Assembly: GCF_910592395.1 (NCBI RefSeq)
Contig: NC_088313.1
Span: 3,536,501 to 3,600,500, forward strand
Length of the DNA stretch: 64,000 bases
Source: Lineus longissimus
Taxonomy: Eukaryota > Nemertea > Pilidiophora > Heteronemertea > Lineidae
Direction: 5' to 3'
Shown: piece after piece, positions 45,593 to 58,387 of the stretch
Layout: each line of letters opens with the position of its first letter
How positions within the stretch are numbered: the first letter of the stretch is position 1
The notes under the pieces: generated by a model
Told to the model about the DNA's origin: nothing
The model's database searches: none
The model's input: only the letters and a program-made list of their open reading frames with translations
Program-made: the position numbers and the translations under genes

Positions 45593-46234
45593 AACATTAT
45601 AAATGCCATCAAAGTATATAAAAGAAATGTGTGAAGTTGAAATATTGATTTAATTGAAAAACACATCCGATAAATGTTCAATCCCAGATACATTTAGCAT
45701 ATCTTGAATCGAAATCACTGCGGAGTCATAACAGTATAACAATGCCTTTCAGAGTGAAGCTCAGATCAGCCAGGTTTAAAAATGTTCAAGGCAAGATACC
45801 CTCTTCACACAAGTGGATTAAAGGTTTAATCAAAATTGCCACAGTCATGATAGTCCAAAGATCCCACTCAGAGTGAAGCTCAGATCAGTCAGGTTAACCA
45901 CTGAGTCGGCACTTCCCCTTAGGGTAGGTAGATCATAACCGATATAACAGCAAAATTGCAGGTCTTACTTGCCTTTATAAATGGGCGCAATCAAAGGAAC
46001 AATGTTCTTGATACCTCAACAAGTACAATATTGTACCACGTTCAAAGAAAATCTTTATACCCAAGGTCTCTTATCTTCAACCGGTTAGGTATAAAGCCCA
46101 TGAAAACATTTTGAAGTTCTTCTAACCAAAAACTATTAACCTTTTGGTGATAATCCAAGATCAAACAATCCTGACTTCAAAGTACCAGTACCGGAATATG
46201 AATTTAGAGATTCAAACAAGAAAGAGACCACACT

Positions 46235-49136
46235 TTACATGAAACTGATATCGTTCACATCATGGGCAAGATTGGCCACGTATTCCTCATTGATATTCAT
46301 TATGCGAGTTTGACACGGACGCTGCCCCATTTTCAACCTCTTGATTTCTTCAATGTCATCGTCAACACGTTGTTGGCGCTGTGCCCGTTGTCCCTGGAAG
46401 TTGGGCAAGGAGATTTTCGGCATTTGAACCCGCAGCTTACCTAAGGAGAATTCTTGCTTCGCTGGGTTGAGGCTGATCTCCTCAGATTCTGTGTGATATG
46501 ATATGGACCCGTCACTGAATGATGTCTTCATATTCGAGTGTCCTAATTTAACGAGTCGTTTTTCGCACGATTCTGGCAACACTGGCTCTTTGATAAACTC
46601 GTCATCAGCCTCACCGGCCACAATTGTAGCCTTATCAGATTTTAATACTCCCGTCGACAAGCTCACAGCAATCCCATCAGGACCACCCTTATCTGACTGG
46701 GGCGGCACCAAAGTTGTATCTTTGAGGAATTCTGGTTGGTCAGGAAGAACATAAAACCCGCTTTCATCGTCGACGACCTCAAAAGTCTGTGATGGTCGCT
46801 TTTCCTTTGTATTTGGCACACCTAGCATTTCACCACAGATGTTAGCATCACCTCCGATGTTAGCTGTGTTCTTAGCATCACCACTGTCAGACACAATATG
46901 CGTCTCTTCTGAAATTTTTGCAATCGTATCTGGGCTATCGATGTCCGTCTTAAAATCGAGTGACATCTCCTTCCCAAGACGTTCAGCAAAGCGCATCATC
47001 TCGACAGAATGACGTTTGTAATGCTCAGTCAATTTTGACTTCTTGTCCACTCGTTTCCTTGAGACTGGTTGATTGCTAAAATGATCCTCGACGAACTGCA
47101 ACTCGCCCTCTACCACATTGTGTGCATCTTCGTCCTTGTCTAATGAACGATTCAAATAACCGCTGGTCAATTGACTGCCATGGGGAGCAGCAATTATTCC
47201 GCAGCTATGCAAGACAACCTCGTCCTCGTCATCTTTCCCATCCCTGTAACCATGAATTCCTAAATCGTCCTCGGGAAAGTCCTGAAATGCCACAGAACTC
47301 ACCGCCAGTATTTCATCATCCGTCAAATCTAGATACAAGTCCGAAGCCTCGCTTTGATTATCCGACGGTGTGTACTCCGACGGACTATGGTCCATTGCAT
47401 CTGGGGCATCCTTGCCAGACTCCGGCACGACCGCCTCCCGCTTCTTGTCAGCAGACGTCGGCCTCCCAATCATCCGCATTCTCCGAATTGGATTGATGAT
47501 GTTCAAGGTGCGCTGAACACTTGCCATTGTTGTTGATGGCTGATTGGAGGCCGCGGCAGCGCGTACGTCCCCTGTTGAAGATTCTCGCGATATGCTCAGT
47601 TTACACTCGCACCAGTCCAAATTTGCAAGCTGGCTCATGATGTTCATGCAGTGAGGGTGTGGGCGCGACTTTTTTCTGGAAAAACACATACGAGTACAGA
47701 TGAGAACAAGTTTAGTCACACCACTGGTCGACTTATTGACATGTCAACAGTGGAGTTGGTGCCAAATACGGATGCTCTCAAGACATGGTTTAATCCAATT
47801 GCATCTGGGATTACAGATACTCTCAGGATTTGGTTTCATCCAATTGCATCTGGGATTACAGATGCTCTAGGATTTGGTTTTATCCATTTGTATCTAGGAT
47901 TACAGATGCTCTCAAGACATGGTTTAATCCAATTGCATCTGGGATTACAGATGCTCTCAAGACATGGTTTCATCCAATTGCATCTGGGATTACACATGCT
48001 CTCAAGACATGGTTTCATCCAATTGCATCTGGGAATACAGATACTATCAAGACAAGGTTTTATCCAACAGTCATACTCATTACTATTTGCTGATGGTCCA
48101 TTTGCTTAAAAAACATAGGCCTAGAAGATTATCGCCGTCTTGGTATGAATGAGCTGTTGAGTTTCAGCAATTATCTAGATGAGATCACAAATGAGGTGAT
48201 GATAGCTCTATCTACTAGGACTACGAATAATTATTTACCTTTCTAGTTTAGTTTCACAGATGGGAACCTCGTCGTAGTGCAGTTTGCTTGCAGCATTGAT
48301 GGATTCTGCAATGGCTCTCAATGATTCTGAAACAGGAGTAAACATCAATGATACACAAATCGCATAGTAAGGCCTATACTTATTCAAGAGGCCCAAGGGC
48401 CTGGCGCTCAGCTGAAATATATGAACATGGAAAGTACCCGATAGATCTCTTTCAACCTCAGTTTTGTCAATATATCAGGCAAACATACCAAAGTAAAAAG
48501 ACTTTTAAATGGTGACAAATATGCCACTTATTAGTCAAATCTAAGTGCCTGAGCCAGGCTGACCTTGAAAAGTAGGTCAAATAGAAAGCCCATGTGATAT
48601 CATGTAAAGGAGACTTATTGTACACCAACCATAAAATTCATGTCACTCTGGATACAGCAAAGGCTTTAAAATAGAAAAAAAAACCCAAGATGGCCGCCCA
48701 CCAAATTATTCAAAAAAGTAAAGAAAATGTATTTACAAGTGAAAAAAGTAAAAATTAAAAAAAAAAAAAATTGACCCGAAGTGGAACCCACAACCTTCAG
48801 AGTCATACAAGAGCGGGAAATTCAAATCAAGCTTAAACTAGGTCAACACAGATTTTGGCTCAGTAACGCCAACTGGTAGTATCAATCAAAACTACTCTTA
48901 GTAGTTTCAAGACCTACATGCATGCGGTCCTTTTCAACTTTATTTCAAGCTTCTATCTGCTTGAATAAAGCGCCAAAAAATTGTTTTGTGATTTAGGCTT
49001 TTTGCCCCCTGGTGGCCAAACTGTTAATCCTGCCGGACCCACACTTGGTCTATTCAGGAGTCCTGAAGGGTCTAAATGGCTTATAGGGAAAATCTATCGC
49101 CTATCCGCCATAGTTTTGAAACGTGCCTGTTTAACG

Positions 49137-49175
<39 letters not shown>

Positions 49176-52100
49176 GGACATTCATTCTACCATTTACTCA
49201 TATGAATAGCTCAGCTTGTCAGCTGAGCTAAAAATGACAGGTCACACCAATTTGATACCTAGAATATATATAGGGGCCCGGAAATCTGTTTGCTCAATGT
49301 AGAATTTATAACTCCCACCAACCAGCAGCACAAAAGCAGATTCTCTGTGGATTATGCCAAAAAAACATCACGTTGGATAGAAATTGTTACCAATTGTATA
49401 TAGTCTTGGTTGTCTCACCATTCACTTCACGGTTGGAACAGTCTTTTCGCCCATAACTTGGCTGAATGACACCTCAGTTTCAGTCAATATTTTGCTCACT
49501 AGCTCCACCCTCATGATGTTTGGTTAGACAACAAATAACCAATACCTTCAGAGAGGTATGAATTCCCTTAACCTCATGAGATCATAACCCATAGTGCCAT
49601 CTTGAATATCACCTCTAAATCTTTAATCTTTAACCAATACCTTCAGAAAGGAATCAATTCCTTTAACCTCATGAGATCATAACCCATAGTGCCATCTTAA
49701 ATATCAGCTCTAAATCTTTAATCATGCAGTGAAGACAATGATACCTTTAGCCTCCTCCTGATTCTTAATCATGATCACGATGTTGTTGAAGAGTCGAGTA
49801 TTTGTTGCCCGGAATGTGTGGAAGAATCCCGTCTGTCCCTTGAAACCATAGAAGATACGGATGCACGAATATTTCGATTTGAAGACAGCGGGTTCCGGGC
49901 CAATCTCGATCTTTTCCAAGTTTTCCAAGCCAACTTTGTGGCATTGGGAAATCTTCTCCATCTCTTCGTCAAAGCTGAAAGATAGAAATATCGGTTGGTC
50001 AGAAAAAATTATCTCATAATCTTCTTTTCTCAACTCTCAGCCACACTTTAGAACAAAATGCCCCATATCAGATCAATAAGTATTTCAGCTCAATTCTTTG
50101 AAGACTTGCATGAAAACTCCAAAAAAATCTTATCCAGAGTTGACAGTGTAATCTACCATAAAAAATCTAAAAGAAAACCTTCCCTGGGAGAAGGGCCCAT
50201 CACGCTGTCTACTAAACTTACTGAGGATCACTGCCCTCTCACATGAGGAACAGGTCCCGCTGACTAGGAATCAAAATCTATGGTCTAAGAACCCACAGGC
50301 CCTGATGTTTATTTTAAATCTCGAATTCTCCACCCCTCAGCTGTACAACTCCAGACAGGCAAAGCTTATTCAGGAGCTAATTCTAAGATTGCATCTTACT
50401 CAATATATCACTTTTGCCGACTACGAAGAAATCTACATCGATTAACATACCTGACTATGTAATATGCTCTCTGGCTGAGTAAGATTATAGTGTCCATCTC
50501 TTGAGTAGGGTCACCGGGGCTGAAAAATACAAACGTTGAAATTAGCTTTGGTCTCCTAGATTCCTCGAGTTAAGAATACTATACACATGGTCAACCAGAA
50601 TATGTATGTTTCATGTCTTGACGCTTTCAGGGATTCGAACAAACACACATGGTTTGAAAGTTTTTGTTTTGAGATGTCATTGGAGTACTAATAGGGTAAA
50701 AGTATCCCATTTATGCCCGCAGTTGCTTTTATTGCACTGCTTAAGCAAACAAAGTGTACATTTCACCATCTTCTAGGTTTGATGCTGAAGAAGAAGAAGC
50801 AGGGATTAGCAGAGAAAGTGGGCACTACAACCTAAGCAACCATTGAGCAAAGAATAGTTTGTTAGCCATTTTACTCCATTTCACAGTAATACAACTTCAT
50901 CAGTGATGGGGCATGCTACATTTCCGTCAAAATCAACCTATTAGTGCTGGTTGGTACAGACACCATTTTTAGCAGTGGTCCCAGCTATCCCATGCTAAGC
51001 AGAGTTTAGTTGCATGCCACACCTATCATCTACTGCGGTGAGGTATCTAAAACAGGGTGAATCACAAAATGTGACCCAGATAATTCATTGTGTAGAGACA
51101 ACAGAAAAAGTTATTTAGATTTATTGAATCTTCGGAAACATCATGTACTTTAGATGAATCCAAAAGATTCAGGATGCAGTTAAGTGGTTAGAGGCTACCA
51201 GACCGAGAGATTGTGGGTTCAAGCGATTTTCTTGCAAATTGATGTTATTCGAATAATCTGCCAAAAACAATCCATCAGTAGACTCCAAAATGTTGAAGCA
51301 CCTTGAGCAAGACCTGTCCACTGTAACATCTTTTTTATGTTGAGTTACAAAAGGAACAGTGTATTCAAGCATTCAAAAAGAAAGAAAAAATTCATGAAAA
51401 ACCCTCTGAAAGGGGATTCCCTTCAGACATGGCTTTAGAGCTATCAGAATAACAATGCTACCTGAAGGAATTCTCCCAGGGGGAGGGGGGCACTCTCAAT
51501 TACATGTGCAGAGCATCTTAGTTTTGTGATACACCCCTTCAAGCAGATCTAACAATCTCAAATTCCCAACATATCTTGCGGGCATATTTTTCAACCCCAT
51601 CTTTGCCAACCAAAAATTACCTCCTTCCTTTTTGGTACAAAGATACTCTAGACATGTCATCAGTAGAGAAAATCCCTCCCATGAATTCTCTCCTTGGGCC
51701 AATGAAAAAATTCCTACTAAGAAGCTATTCATAATGGAAAAAAAAACACACTTTGTCATTTGGCAAAATAGGCAGCAGTTGCAAACTTAGCATTTTGTGG
51801 GTGGAATAAGTTTGCACAGAGAATTAATTTGCTCTCTGATGGCCACATGAGTTTAGCCATAAACATACCGGTAAGCTTGCTTCCACTACAATGGCAACCC
51901 TCAGAGAACAAATAGTTTCCACAGGCACTGGATTAATTTTGATGCATGTTCTATTTGGTCTGCAACTGTAACTGACCATAGAGCCTGTGAAACATATGGG
52001 AAGCCCCAATGGCTTTCCCACTGTAAGGAATCAAACCTTGAGACAGTAATAGTAGTTGTTACACAGTTCCTAAGTTAGCAAATGGGATATACAAGGTATC

Positions 52101-55100
52101 TATGTTATTGTTTTTGAACCAGGGATTTTCTGACAGACACCGCTATCACCATCTACATAGAAGAGGGTTTACCTTTTGAGGCTTTGATAGCTGTAAGAAG
52201 TCAAAAATTTGAACTAGTTCAACGCTTGTAAAGACAATGGGGCCCAAAGGAACACCAACAGGACACAGGCAACTCCAAGCCATGACATCCAACTGGTGGA
52301 TCACTTCCGTGCAAATATAAAACTATCATAATGCACTCTCAATAAAGTATGAATACCGTGCAGGCAAAATGCGACCAGTAAAACCACTGCAAACCCGACT
52401 TACATTATCGTTTCATAAATTTCTAGTAAATCATGTAAAAAACTGAAATATAATGTGAGAGTAACGATTGTTTAGGGAACTTGGCCCGATATTGTTTTAA
52501 GGAAGCTGTAACAAATATATTTGGTGAATTAATGTAACAACACAAGTTTGGACATGCAGAACCAAAGTTAGGAGAATTCCACTTCTGATGTGCTGGAGAA
52601 AGTAAACTAAGATATTTCCCATAAGTTTAATGCCAAATGGTTTGGAAAGTCTACTTAATATCACAGGCTATATGAGACCCCATCCTCCCAGACAATAAGT
52701 CTCAGGTTCTGCAATAAGGATCATGTTATTGATGTTGTCAACTGTTTTGATATGACCTTGCCCCACCCAATACAACCTTGACCTCCGACCTACCTGATAT
52801 CACAGTCATCCTTTCCTTCTAGACAAAGTCTCCAGCTCCACAATAAATATCTTCTAACAGATTAGTTCTCAACTGTTTCATTTTCTGATATGACCTTGCC
52901 CACCCAATGTAACCTAGACCTGCGACCTTAACCTACCTAATATCACAGTCTATGACACCCCATCCTCCCAGACAAGTCTCCGGCTCCACAATCAGCATCT
53001 TCTTGCAGTCTGTTATCAGCTGTTTCATGTTTTCCTCCTGCTCCTGCATCCAGAGAGAATCCTCCTCTCCATCAACCTCATCCTGTGGCTTCTGAGCTTT
53101 GAGGAAGTTCAGCTCTTCAACCACTGGATTTCCTGAAATTTAGAAATGAGCCATGTTTGAACTACACTAAAAGAACACACTGCAACTGAGCACACAAAAC
53201 TCCCCACACAACAGTCATTCATCGTCATCATAATATCTCTAATGCAGGAGATTCACCAAATTCCAACCAAGGTTTTGAAGAGTTTGGGGTTCCGTTGCGA
53301 CGTTCCAATCAAGTTTTTAAAGAGTTTGGGGTTCCGTTTCAACATTCCAACCATAACTGCTTCGGTTGCTATACAAAGTATGGGTCACCAAAAAACGTAA
53401 TTATTGTGTCTATTTTGAGGTATTTTAGAATAGAAATAGATATTCCTCAAACCGCAATCAAAGAATGTACACCTCGACTTGCATCCTATACTGACTTTCT
53501 CATCAGTGTCATGATCATCTTACCTAGAGTAATATCGATGGAAGCTTGGCGATACACGTCCTTGAAGCGCAGATAGTACCTGTTGACGGAGTTGGCACCG
53601 TCTTTCATCAAACCAGCAAGTCTGCGTTCCCCAGTTCTGGTGTAGTCACCCTTGAGAGAAATAAAGAGGAAACATGACAAATCAATTTCTAGGAGTCTGT
53701 TTAGGAAGAGTGGAGCATGAAACGGCTTACTTTTACGAAGTATTTTCATCTCTAGCATGATTTGAGTCTTCAACATCTAGCTATGCTAATCAAGATAGGT
53801 ACAAATCAAAGCCACAACCTTTAGACAATAGGACTGATTAAAAAATTGACTACAGGGACATTTTGCTACCTTAGCAGAGGAGTAATATTGTATCAAAACT
53901 GTTGAGACCAACAGTTCTGGTAAGGTTCCCTGATTATAACCAGTTGGCTGAAAACTGTTGAGACCATTGGTTCTGATAAGGCTCCTCGATTATAACCAGT
54001 TGGCTGACACAAATGTTGAAAAAACTACACTATCCACTCACCTTTAAAGCAACTGTCCCAGCATACTGTCGACTTATTGCGTCCCCGTTATTTGCCCACA
54101 TTTGTTGGAAGGTCATGCGGCAACTACGTGGCAAGTTCTCATCTGGTGGGAGGAGACCAAGTTTGCGGCACTGTGTCTCCATGACAACTCTAGCAATGGC
54201 GGTTTGGACGACATTCGTCCGGTCTAGACAATCGACGCAGTTTATCCTGAAGATACCCTGCTGGTCACAGATCATACCTTTCCTGTCCACCCTGAAAGAA
54301 TTTGATAAAGCCGTGATTAAACAACGTCAGATGATCAAGAAAATAAGGTAAGGGAAACCTTATAGAAGGTAGTCATTAGCCATGGTCATGTCATCAATAC
54401 TAATAGTTAAAATGTATTTACATGTAGGCTACATGTCATAATACATTGTGCAGCATCATGCAAGTCAGATCAAATCCGGCTCCACAGTTTACATCACTGG
54501 TGTCTAATCAGCTGCCCAATTAAAATCTGTCAGTAACACAGATTCTCTAGTAAGTCCCTTAGGTGAAATCTGTAAGCTAGCAGGGGACTGGTCTTGAGAT
54601 GTGATGAATAGATGCGGCGATACTGGTTTTCGGACCATGACGGAAAAGTGGCAGAGAACAGGAAGAAAAGACTCACCAACAGTATCTCATGTCCTTGATA
54701 ATGTCGCGGATTCCTTCCAGGAGCAATGAGACGTTCTCAAACCTCATCCCTCGGCTGAAATGAGATAGCTAATAGTGCGAATTACAATGGTGGTGGTGAT
54801 ATTATTGTATGCACAGTTCTTGCCCCAGATGCCTTTGTAGCAACCCTTCTAACAAATGCATACTTCGTTGCAAAGTCTGAGATAGAATCAAAGTCAGCTT
54901 TGGACCAAAAGAAGAAGAGAGAATGCACTGTGGCCTCATATACTGCAACAATATTGCTCCTGTAATCAGCTGAAATGGGACTTAGTCTTTTTATTTGGTC
55001 GGGAAAAAGGAGCTCCTTTACGGAAATGACATTTTGAACCTACCAGTATTCATGGAAGTCAAAGGTGATATATGACAGATCTGGCGAGTTGTACTCAAGT

Positions 55101-55236
55101 ACATGGTTAAAGAATGCATCGCTGATAATCTTCTCTCGGCCGACGAGTTCAACCAAGCTGATAATGTGGACCTTCTTGTAGATGGACAACTCTTCGGTGA
55201 AATGCTTTTCAAATGCCTCCTGAGTTTCTTTTTCAC
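46235..55236 (-). CDS. INPP5F: INPP5F (SAC2), SAC-domain phosphoinositide phosphatase, 5' part not found
   Basis: SAC2 is an endosomal PI 4-phosphatase with a SAC catalytic domain followed by an hSac2 domain. Exons in transcript order are 55044-55236, 54677-54754, 54042-54291, 53524-53650, 52937-53132, 50451-50519, 49745-49974, 48239-48326 and 46235-47675. All phases agree and give 890 residues to the stop. The visible part begins at the equivalent of human residue 390 or so (SEKET). The catalytic CX5R is intact (INCVDCLDRTN), as are MWANNGDAISRQYAGT and GDYTRTGERRLAG. The hSac2 part includes LGGWGVIDCD, LENLEKIEIGPEP and FHTFRA. The 1.4 kb last exon is mostly disordered but keeps LHSCGIIA and a final CQTRI, as in vertebrates. 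The first visible exon opens in phase 1, so upstream exons must exist. None was recognised to the right, which leaves about 400 residues missing. Confidence 0.93.
47771..48070. repeat. 45-bp minisatellite in the last INPP5F intron
   Basis: Six units and a partial seventh start at about 47771, 47816, 47861, 47905, 47950, 47995 and 48040. The core is TCAAGACATGGTTT(A/C)ATCC followed by AATTGCATCTGGGATTACA. All units are 45 bases except the third (44), so several frames on both strands stay open. Those open frames are repeat artefacts, not genes. Confidence 0.9.
48380..49235. mobile_element. composite repeat with AGCTCAGCT hairpin end and GACA tract
   Basis: It starts near AGAGGCCCAAGGGCCTGG followed by GCTCAGCTG and ends in the hairpin AGCTCAGCT-TGTC-AGCTGAGCT (49208-49229). 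A (GACA)n tract lies at about 49137-49176 and an A-run at about 48757-48770. Read on the minus strand, 48760-48850 contains GGTTGTGGGTTCC next to a T-run, recalling the 3' half of a tRNA-derived SINE. Boundaries are approximate. It sits in an INPP5F intron. Confidence 0.55.
49536..49725. repeat. two-copy tandem repeat, about 95 bp
   Basis: Copies at about 49536-49630 and 49631-49725 share AACCTCATGAGATCATAACC and CATAGTGCCATCTT with few differences. The second copy abuts the 3' side of the INPP5F exon at 49745-49974, within about 20 bases of its splice donor. Confidence 0.8.
51168..51385 (+). mobile_element. tRNA-derived SINE candidate
   Basis: TTAAGTGGTTAGAGG near 51180 resembles a pol III A box, and TGTGGGTTCAAGCG near 51210 a B box, at tRNA-like spacing. 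A non-tRNA body follows, ending in an A-rich tract near 51375-51390. No second copy was recognised in the window. It lies in an INPP5F intron, antisense to that gene. Confidence 0.5.
52654..52930 (-). pseudogene. two decayed tandem copies of the 3' half of an INPP5F exon
   Basis: Two units of about 140 bases (exon-like parts near 52654-52752 and 52794-52885) repeat the 3' half of the neighbouring exon 52937-53132 together with its donor and the adjacent intron. Shared words on the plus strand include CCCATCCTCCCAGACAA (first copy), GTCTCCAGCTCCACAAT (second copy), and GATATGACCTTGCCC in the intron part. The second copy keeps an AGGTAGGT donor. Both have lost the frame: reading from the aligned position gives stop codons and indels. 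They look like non-functional exon duplications. Confidence 0.75.
53898..54007. repeat. two-copy tandem repeat, about 55 bp
   Basis: ACTGTTGAGACCA and GATTATAACCAGTTGGCTGA recur in two adjacent units, 53898-53951 and 53952-54007, in the intron between two SAC-domain exons of INPP5F. Confidence 0.8.
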
Positions 55237-58200
55237 CTACAATGACAAAAAGAAAAAAAATTTCAGATTTTCAGCGTGACATTTCAGTCACAAATAAATG
55301 CTCGTTCAACCAAGCCGCTTGCCATACTCTCATTTATGGATAGGTTCTTCTTAAATGTACATTAGCTGTGCCCTTCAGAGGAAAAAAATATGTTAATGCC
55401 AATGCCTTAGTTTTTAGATATCTAAGGCCAATTCATACCGAGGATATCAGAGGTTAATGTTTGCTTCTGCGGCCCTGCACTAGGACGGGAGAACATTAAC
55501 CCCTTCCTCAGGATGAGGCCAAGTGACAGGCTACCCAGCTGGCCTGGCTTAAAGACCTAGCTTTAATACATTAACCTCATCATTTTTCAAATTGTGAGTT
55601 ATATTTTCAAGTGTTTTTTGGGGGGAGAGGGGGGGGGTAAGGCCTCAATAGGGTCTTCAATCCTTTTGTCATCTTTGTAGCCGCAAAAAATATGCCAGGC
55701 TAATAGACTACATGTACTTATTTTCTTCTCAGTAAACATGGTCAAGCATGCCAAAATGGCATGGTTCAACTTCTTAGGGAACAAACTCCATATTTGATAT
55801 ATTCCAGTCATTTTATGAGACCCTGTCTAAAATACGCTTTGTCAGAAACGGTTAATTTGCCAAAGTTGATAAGTTAAAGTATCATTTTGATGGGGAAGAA
55901 TGCCAAGTTCTCATACCTTTCGTGATCACAAATGATATATAGATTAGTCTAGTTAATTTATCTCAGTAAAACATGTCAAAAGCTGGGTACATGGTTTAAC
56001 TACTACAAAATCTCGCTCCACAAAGAATTTGATTATTCACAACCATATGTAATATTTTGCAATAGACTGAAGACAAGGCAAACATGTCAAAAGATAAAGG
56101 AACTATACACAGGTATAGTTAAAGCCCCACTTTAGGCCAGATGAAAAATCCTAGTATCTCATCAGAAACTTTCAAAATCTTAAAGAGGTATGGGGTGTTA
56201 TTGTTTTGTTTTTGTCTTAAAAGAGGTACGCCATTCGTATCAACGGAATATACAAATGCAGTTATACACATTATTGTGCATGAGAATTGCTGAAACTTTC
56301 CCAAATTCAATAACATTTTAAATTCTTTAACAAACAGCATAGGCCTTTAAGACTCAAGGCCACCTCAAAAGTCACTCAGAAACACTTGTCTTATAGTGCC
56401 AAAAATGTCAAATCACAGACTTATGTTAACAGGGTTCAATGGTCATGGCAGCAGTGACCCCAAAACCTTCATTTCTCACACGAATAATATTGACATTATG
56501 ATATATAGGCCATATTTCCATGACAAAGTATATTCCATATGTTTAGCACCATTTTGACAACTTCAGGAGAAATCCTTTTTGTCATATGGCCAAGTTTGTG
56601 CTTGTCATTCAATGAACGAAAATATTAAACTTTCTCGGGCAAGATAGTCTGAAAATCCAGAAATTGGGTCATTTGGGATAAAATGCTTGACGTCTTCAGA
56701 GTGGTTGCTTTTATCTGAGGTCGAAAACACACTACATACTTCTCGTTTATTACCTAGCTAGTTTGGAATATGTTAGCCAGATGGATAAAAACCTTTAGTG
56801 TATTGAAACAATGCAGGCTGACATATCAACATTGTTACGAACTCGTTGTCAGGTCGCCAGCAAAAGTTGACATCACGCTGTCACAAAATGTTTTAATTGT
56901 AATTTTGGGCAAAAGTCAAGAAATCTCGAGTTTCAGCTCCCCATTTGCACCCAAATATTCTTCGCACTTGCATCTAAGGCCACTAAAAGTTTATCTAATG
57001 TTTCTTAATTGTGACCCTCCCAGCTAATTTTTAGCCTGCACCAAAACAGACTTTTAATCTCACTAAAACATCAATGACATGTACTTTCAACATAACTGTT
57101 TTATTGTAAAAATAAATTAAAGTTCTCAATGGGAAGTACATGCAATTTCGATGAAATCATGGTTTAACTGATCAGAAAAGATGATAGTTGAAGGGAAACC
57201 CTCACCCATTTCCTGAGAGACAAGAAGCATGAAATCAAACTTCATTTTCCTAAACTGGGGAAGAGTTAAATTCACTTTAACTCAAGTTTGTTCACTTTCA
57301 AATCTCAAGATATAAAATATGGCTAATCATGCCTAAGGCAAGCATAGAATTAAATCTATGTTTGCTCAAAGTAATTTGTAAAATAAGCAGACTGATATGA
57401 AATCATGAACTGACAATCCACAGATATTGATATCCATTCATATTCATTGTGCGGAAGATTTATACTGAAGTCGATTTTAAAAGGCCTTTTTAGAACATCA
57501 GATGTTCATGAATCTCGAATAAGAAAGAGCAACGCAAAGCAAAGCGTGCCCCAAAAATTCAATAGGCTAATACAGGCACATGGACTACTTTGTCAATATT
57601 AAGTGGGCCTGTGGATCACTTTATTGACCTATCAAGTGTTCAACAACTCACAGCGTTTTCTTCCATGTTCTTGTCAAATTCATCAAAGGAATAACAAAAT
57701 TGTGGAAAATGTTTGTAAACTGCCCCCGACTGGTGGTGCTTCTGGCTCTACATGTGTTTTCCATGTGGGCTGTCGGCCCAACTTTTGCTGGGCAGCGCCA
57801 TGACTATCATCATGAACAGAACAGTTGGTATTCTTTATTTTTTAAAAACTAACATTACCTTACAGTCCCAATTGACATCCTTTCTGCTTAGAGATTAGAG
57901 TCAGGTACATGCAAGGTATGCGCGCATTGTGCATCATTGGAGCATCATTGACATGCTACCTGACGCGAAGGTCTTGCGTCAGTTGTGCATAAGTCACTGG
58001 TGCGTTATTGGTGCACAATTTGGTGCGTCATTGTCGCGAACCAGGTTGGAGGACAATTGTGATTTGGACTGTACTGTAAACTGCAAAATTATTGCGACTG
58101 TTTATTCTTTGCAAATGCACTGTCAAATGCTAACTTAAAAGACATGAAACCCTCAACTCAAACATTGATTATTAATGGATAAGCATTGGAAGGAGCAACT

Positions 58201-58387
58201 TATTGCTGTATTTCATGGATTTAGTCGCCTCAACACACCTCTAGACATAGTTGAAATGACCAAGGAAAGTCATAAAATCCTTTTTTTCTCCCATTTTCCC
58301 TTTTTCTCCCTTTTCCCTGCCTCCTTTTGACAGAGGTCACATTTCAGAATTAGTTTTCGGTCTGAACTGAGTGCTGTTTCTCTTCAG
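55237..58387. other. no exon recognised; putative INPP5F intron and carbonic anhydrase 5' region
   Basis: About 3.1 kb without an exon I can support on either strand. The remaining 5' exons of INPP5F (minus) would be expected to the right of 55236, and the signal-peptide exon of the carbonic anhydrase (plus) to the left of 58388. The stretch has a G-run near 55619-55637 and one MITE (57861-58073). Confidence 0.5.
57861..58073. mobile_element. TACAGTCCAAATCACAA-type MITE, copy 1
   Basis: It begins TACAGTCCCAATTGACATCC and ends ATTGTGATTTGGACTGTA, giving inverted termini that start with TA-CAGT as in Tc1/mariner elements. It is related to 62098-62331 and 63011-63211 in ends and in an interior rich in CATTG and GCGTCA words. 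No transposase is present. Confidence 0.75.

Larger units (their letters stand above)
36915..46234. other. intergenic and 3' UTR region between convergent ELMOD3 and INPP5F
   Basis: The left part is probably ELMOD3 3' UTR up to the AATAAA at 38645. The right part must contain the INPP5F 3' UTR, whose end is not resolved. Between them are a transposon-end fragment (38428-38580), a 15-base G-run at 40078-40092, a TACATGTA cluster near 41100-41130, an inverted-repeat element at 42251-42620, and MITEs at 43376-43718, 44399-44578 and 45395-45592. A 28-base direct repeat (GAGTGAAGCTCAGATCAG) occurs near 45750 and 45868. Open frames of up to 138 codons here look random and are not called. Confidence 0.55.

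Noticed and set aside
47771-48070. CRISPR-like array
   Set aside because: Units are contiguous tandem copies with no unique spacers, and the DNA is eukaryotic.
47651-48109. Repeat-protein gene of 152 codons
   Set aside because: It is entirely explained by a 45-bp minisatellite whose length keeps several frames open; it lies in an INPP5F intron.
50620-50650. tRNA B-box match GTTCGAATCCC on the minus strand
   Set aside because: No A box, no acceptor stem and no cloverleaf could be formed around it.
57646-57780. Possible INPP5F exon or carbonic anhydrase first exon
   Set aside because: A donor-like GTGAGT is present on the minus strand, but the adjoining frame has no SAC similarity. On the plus strand no ATG gives a hydrophobic signal followed by a phase-1 donor.
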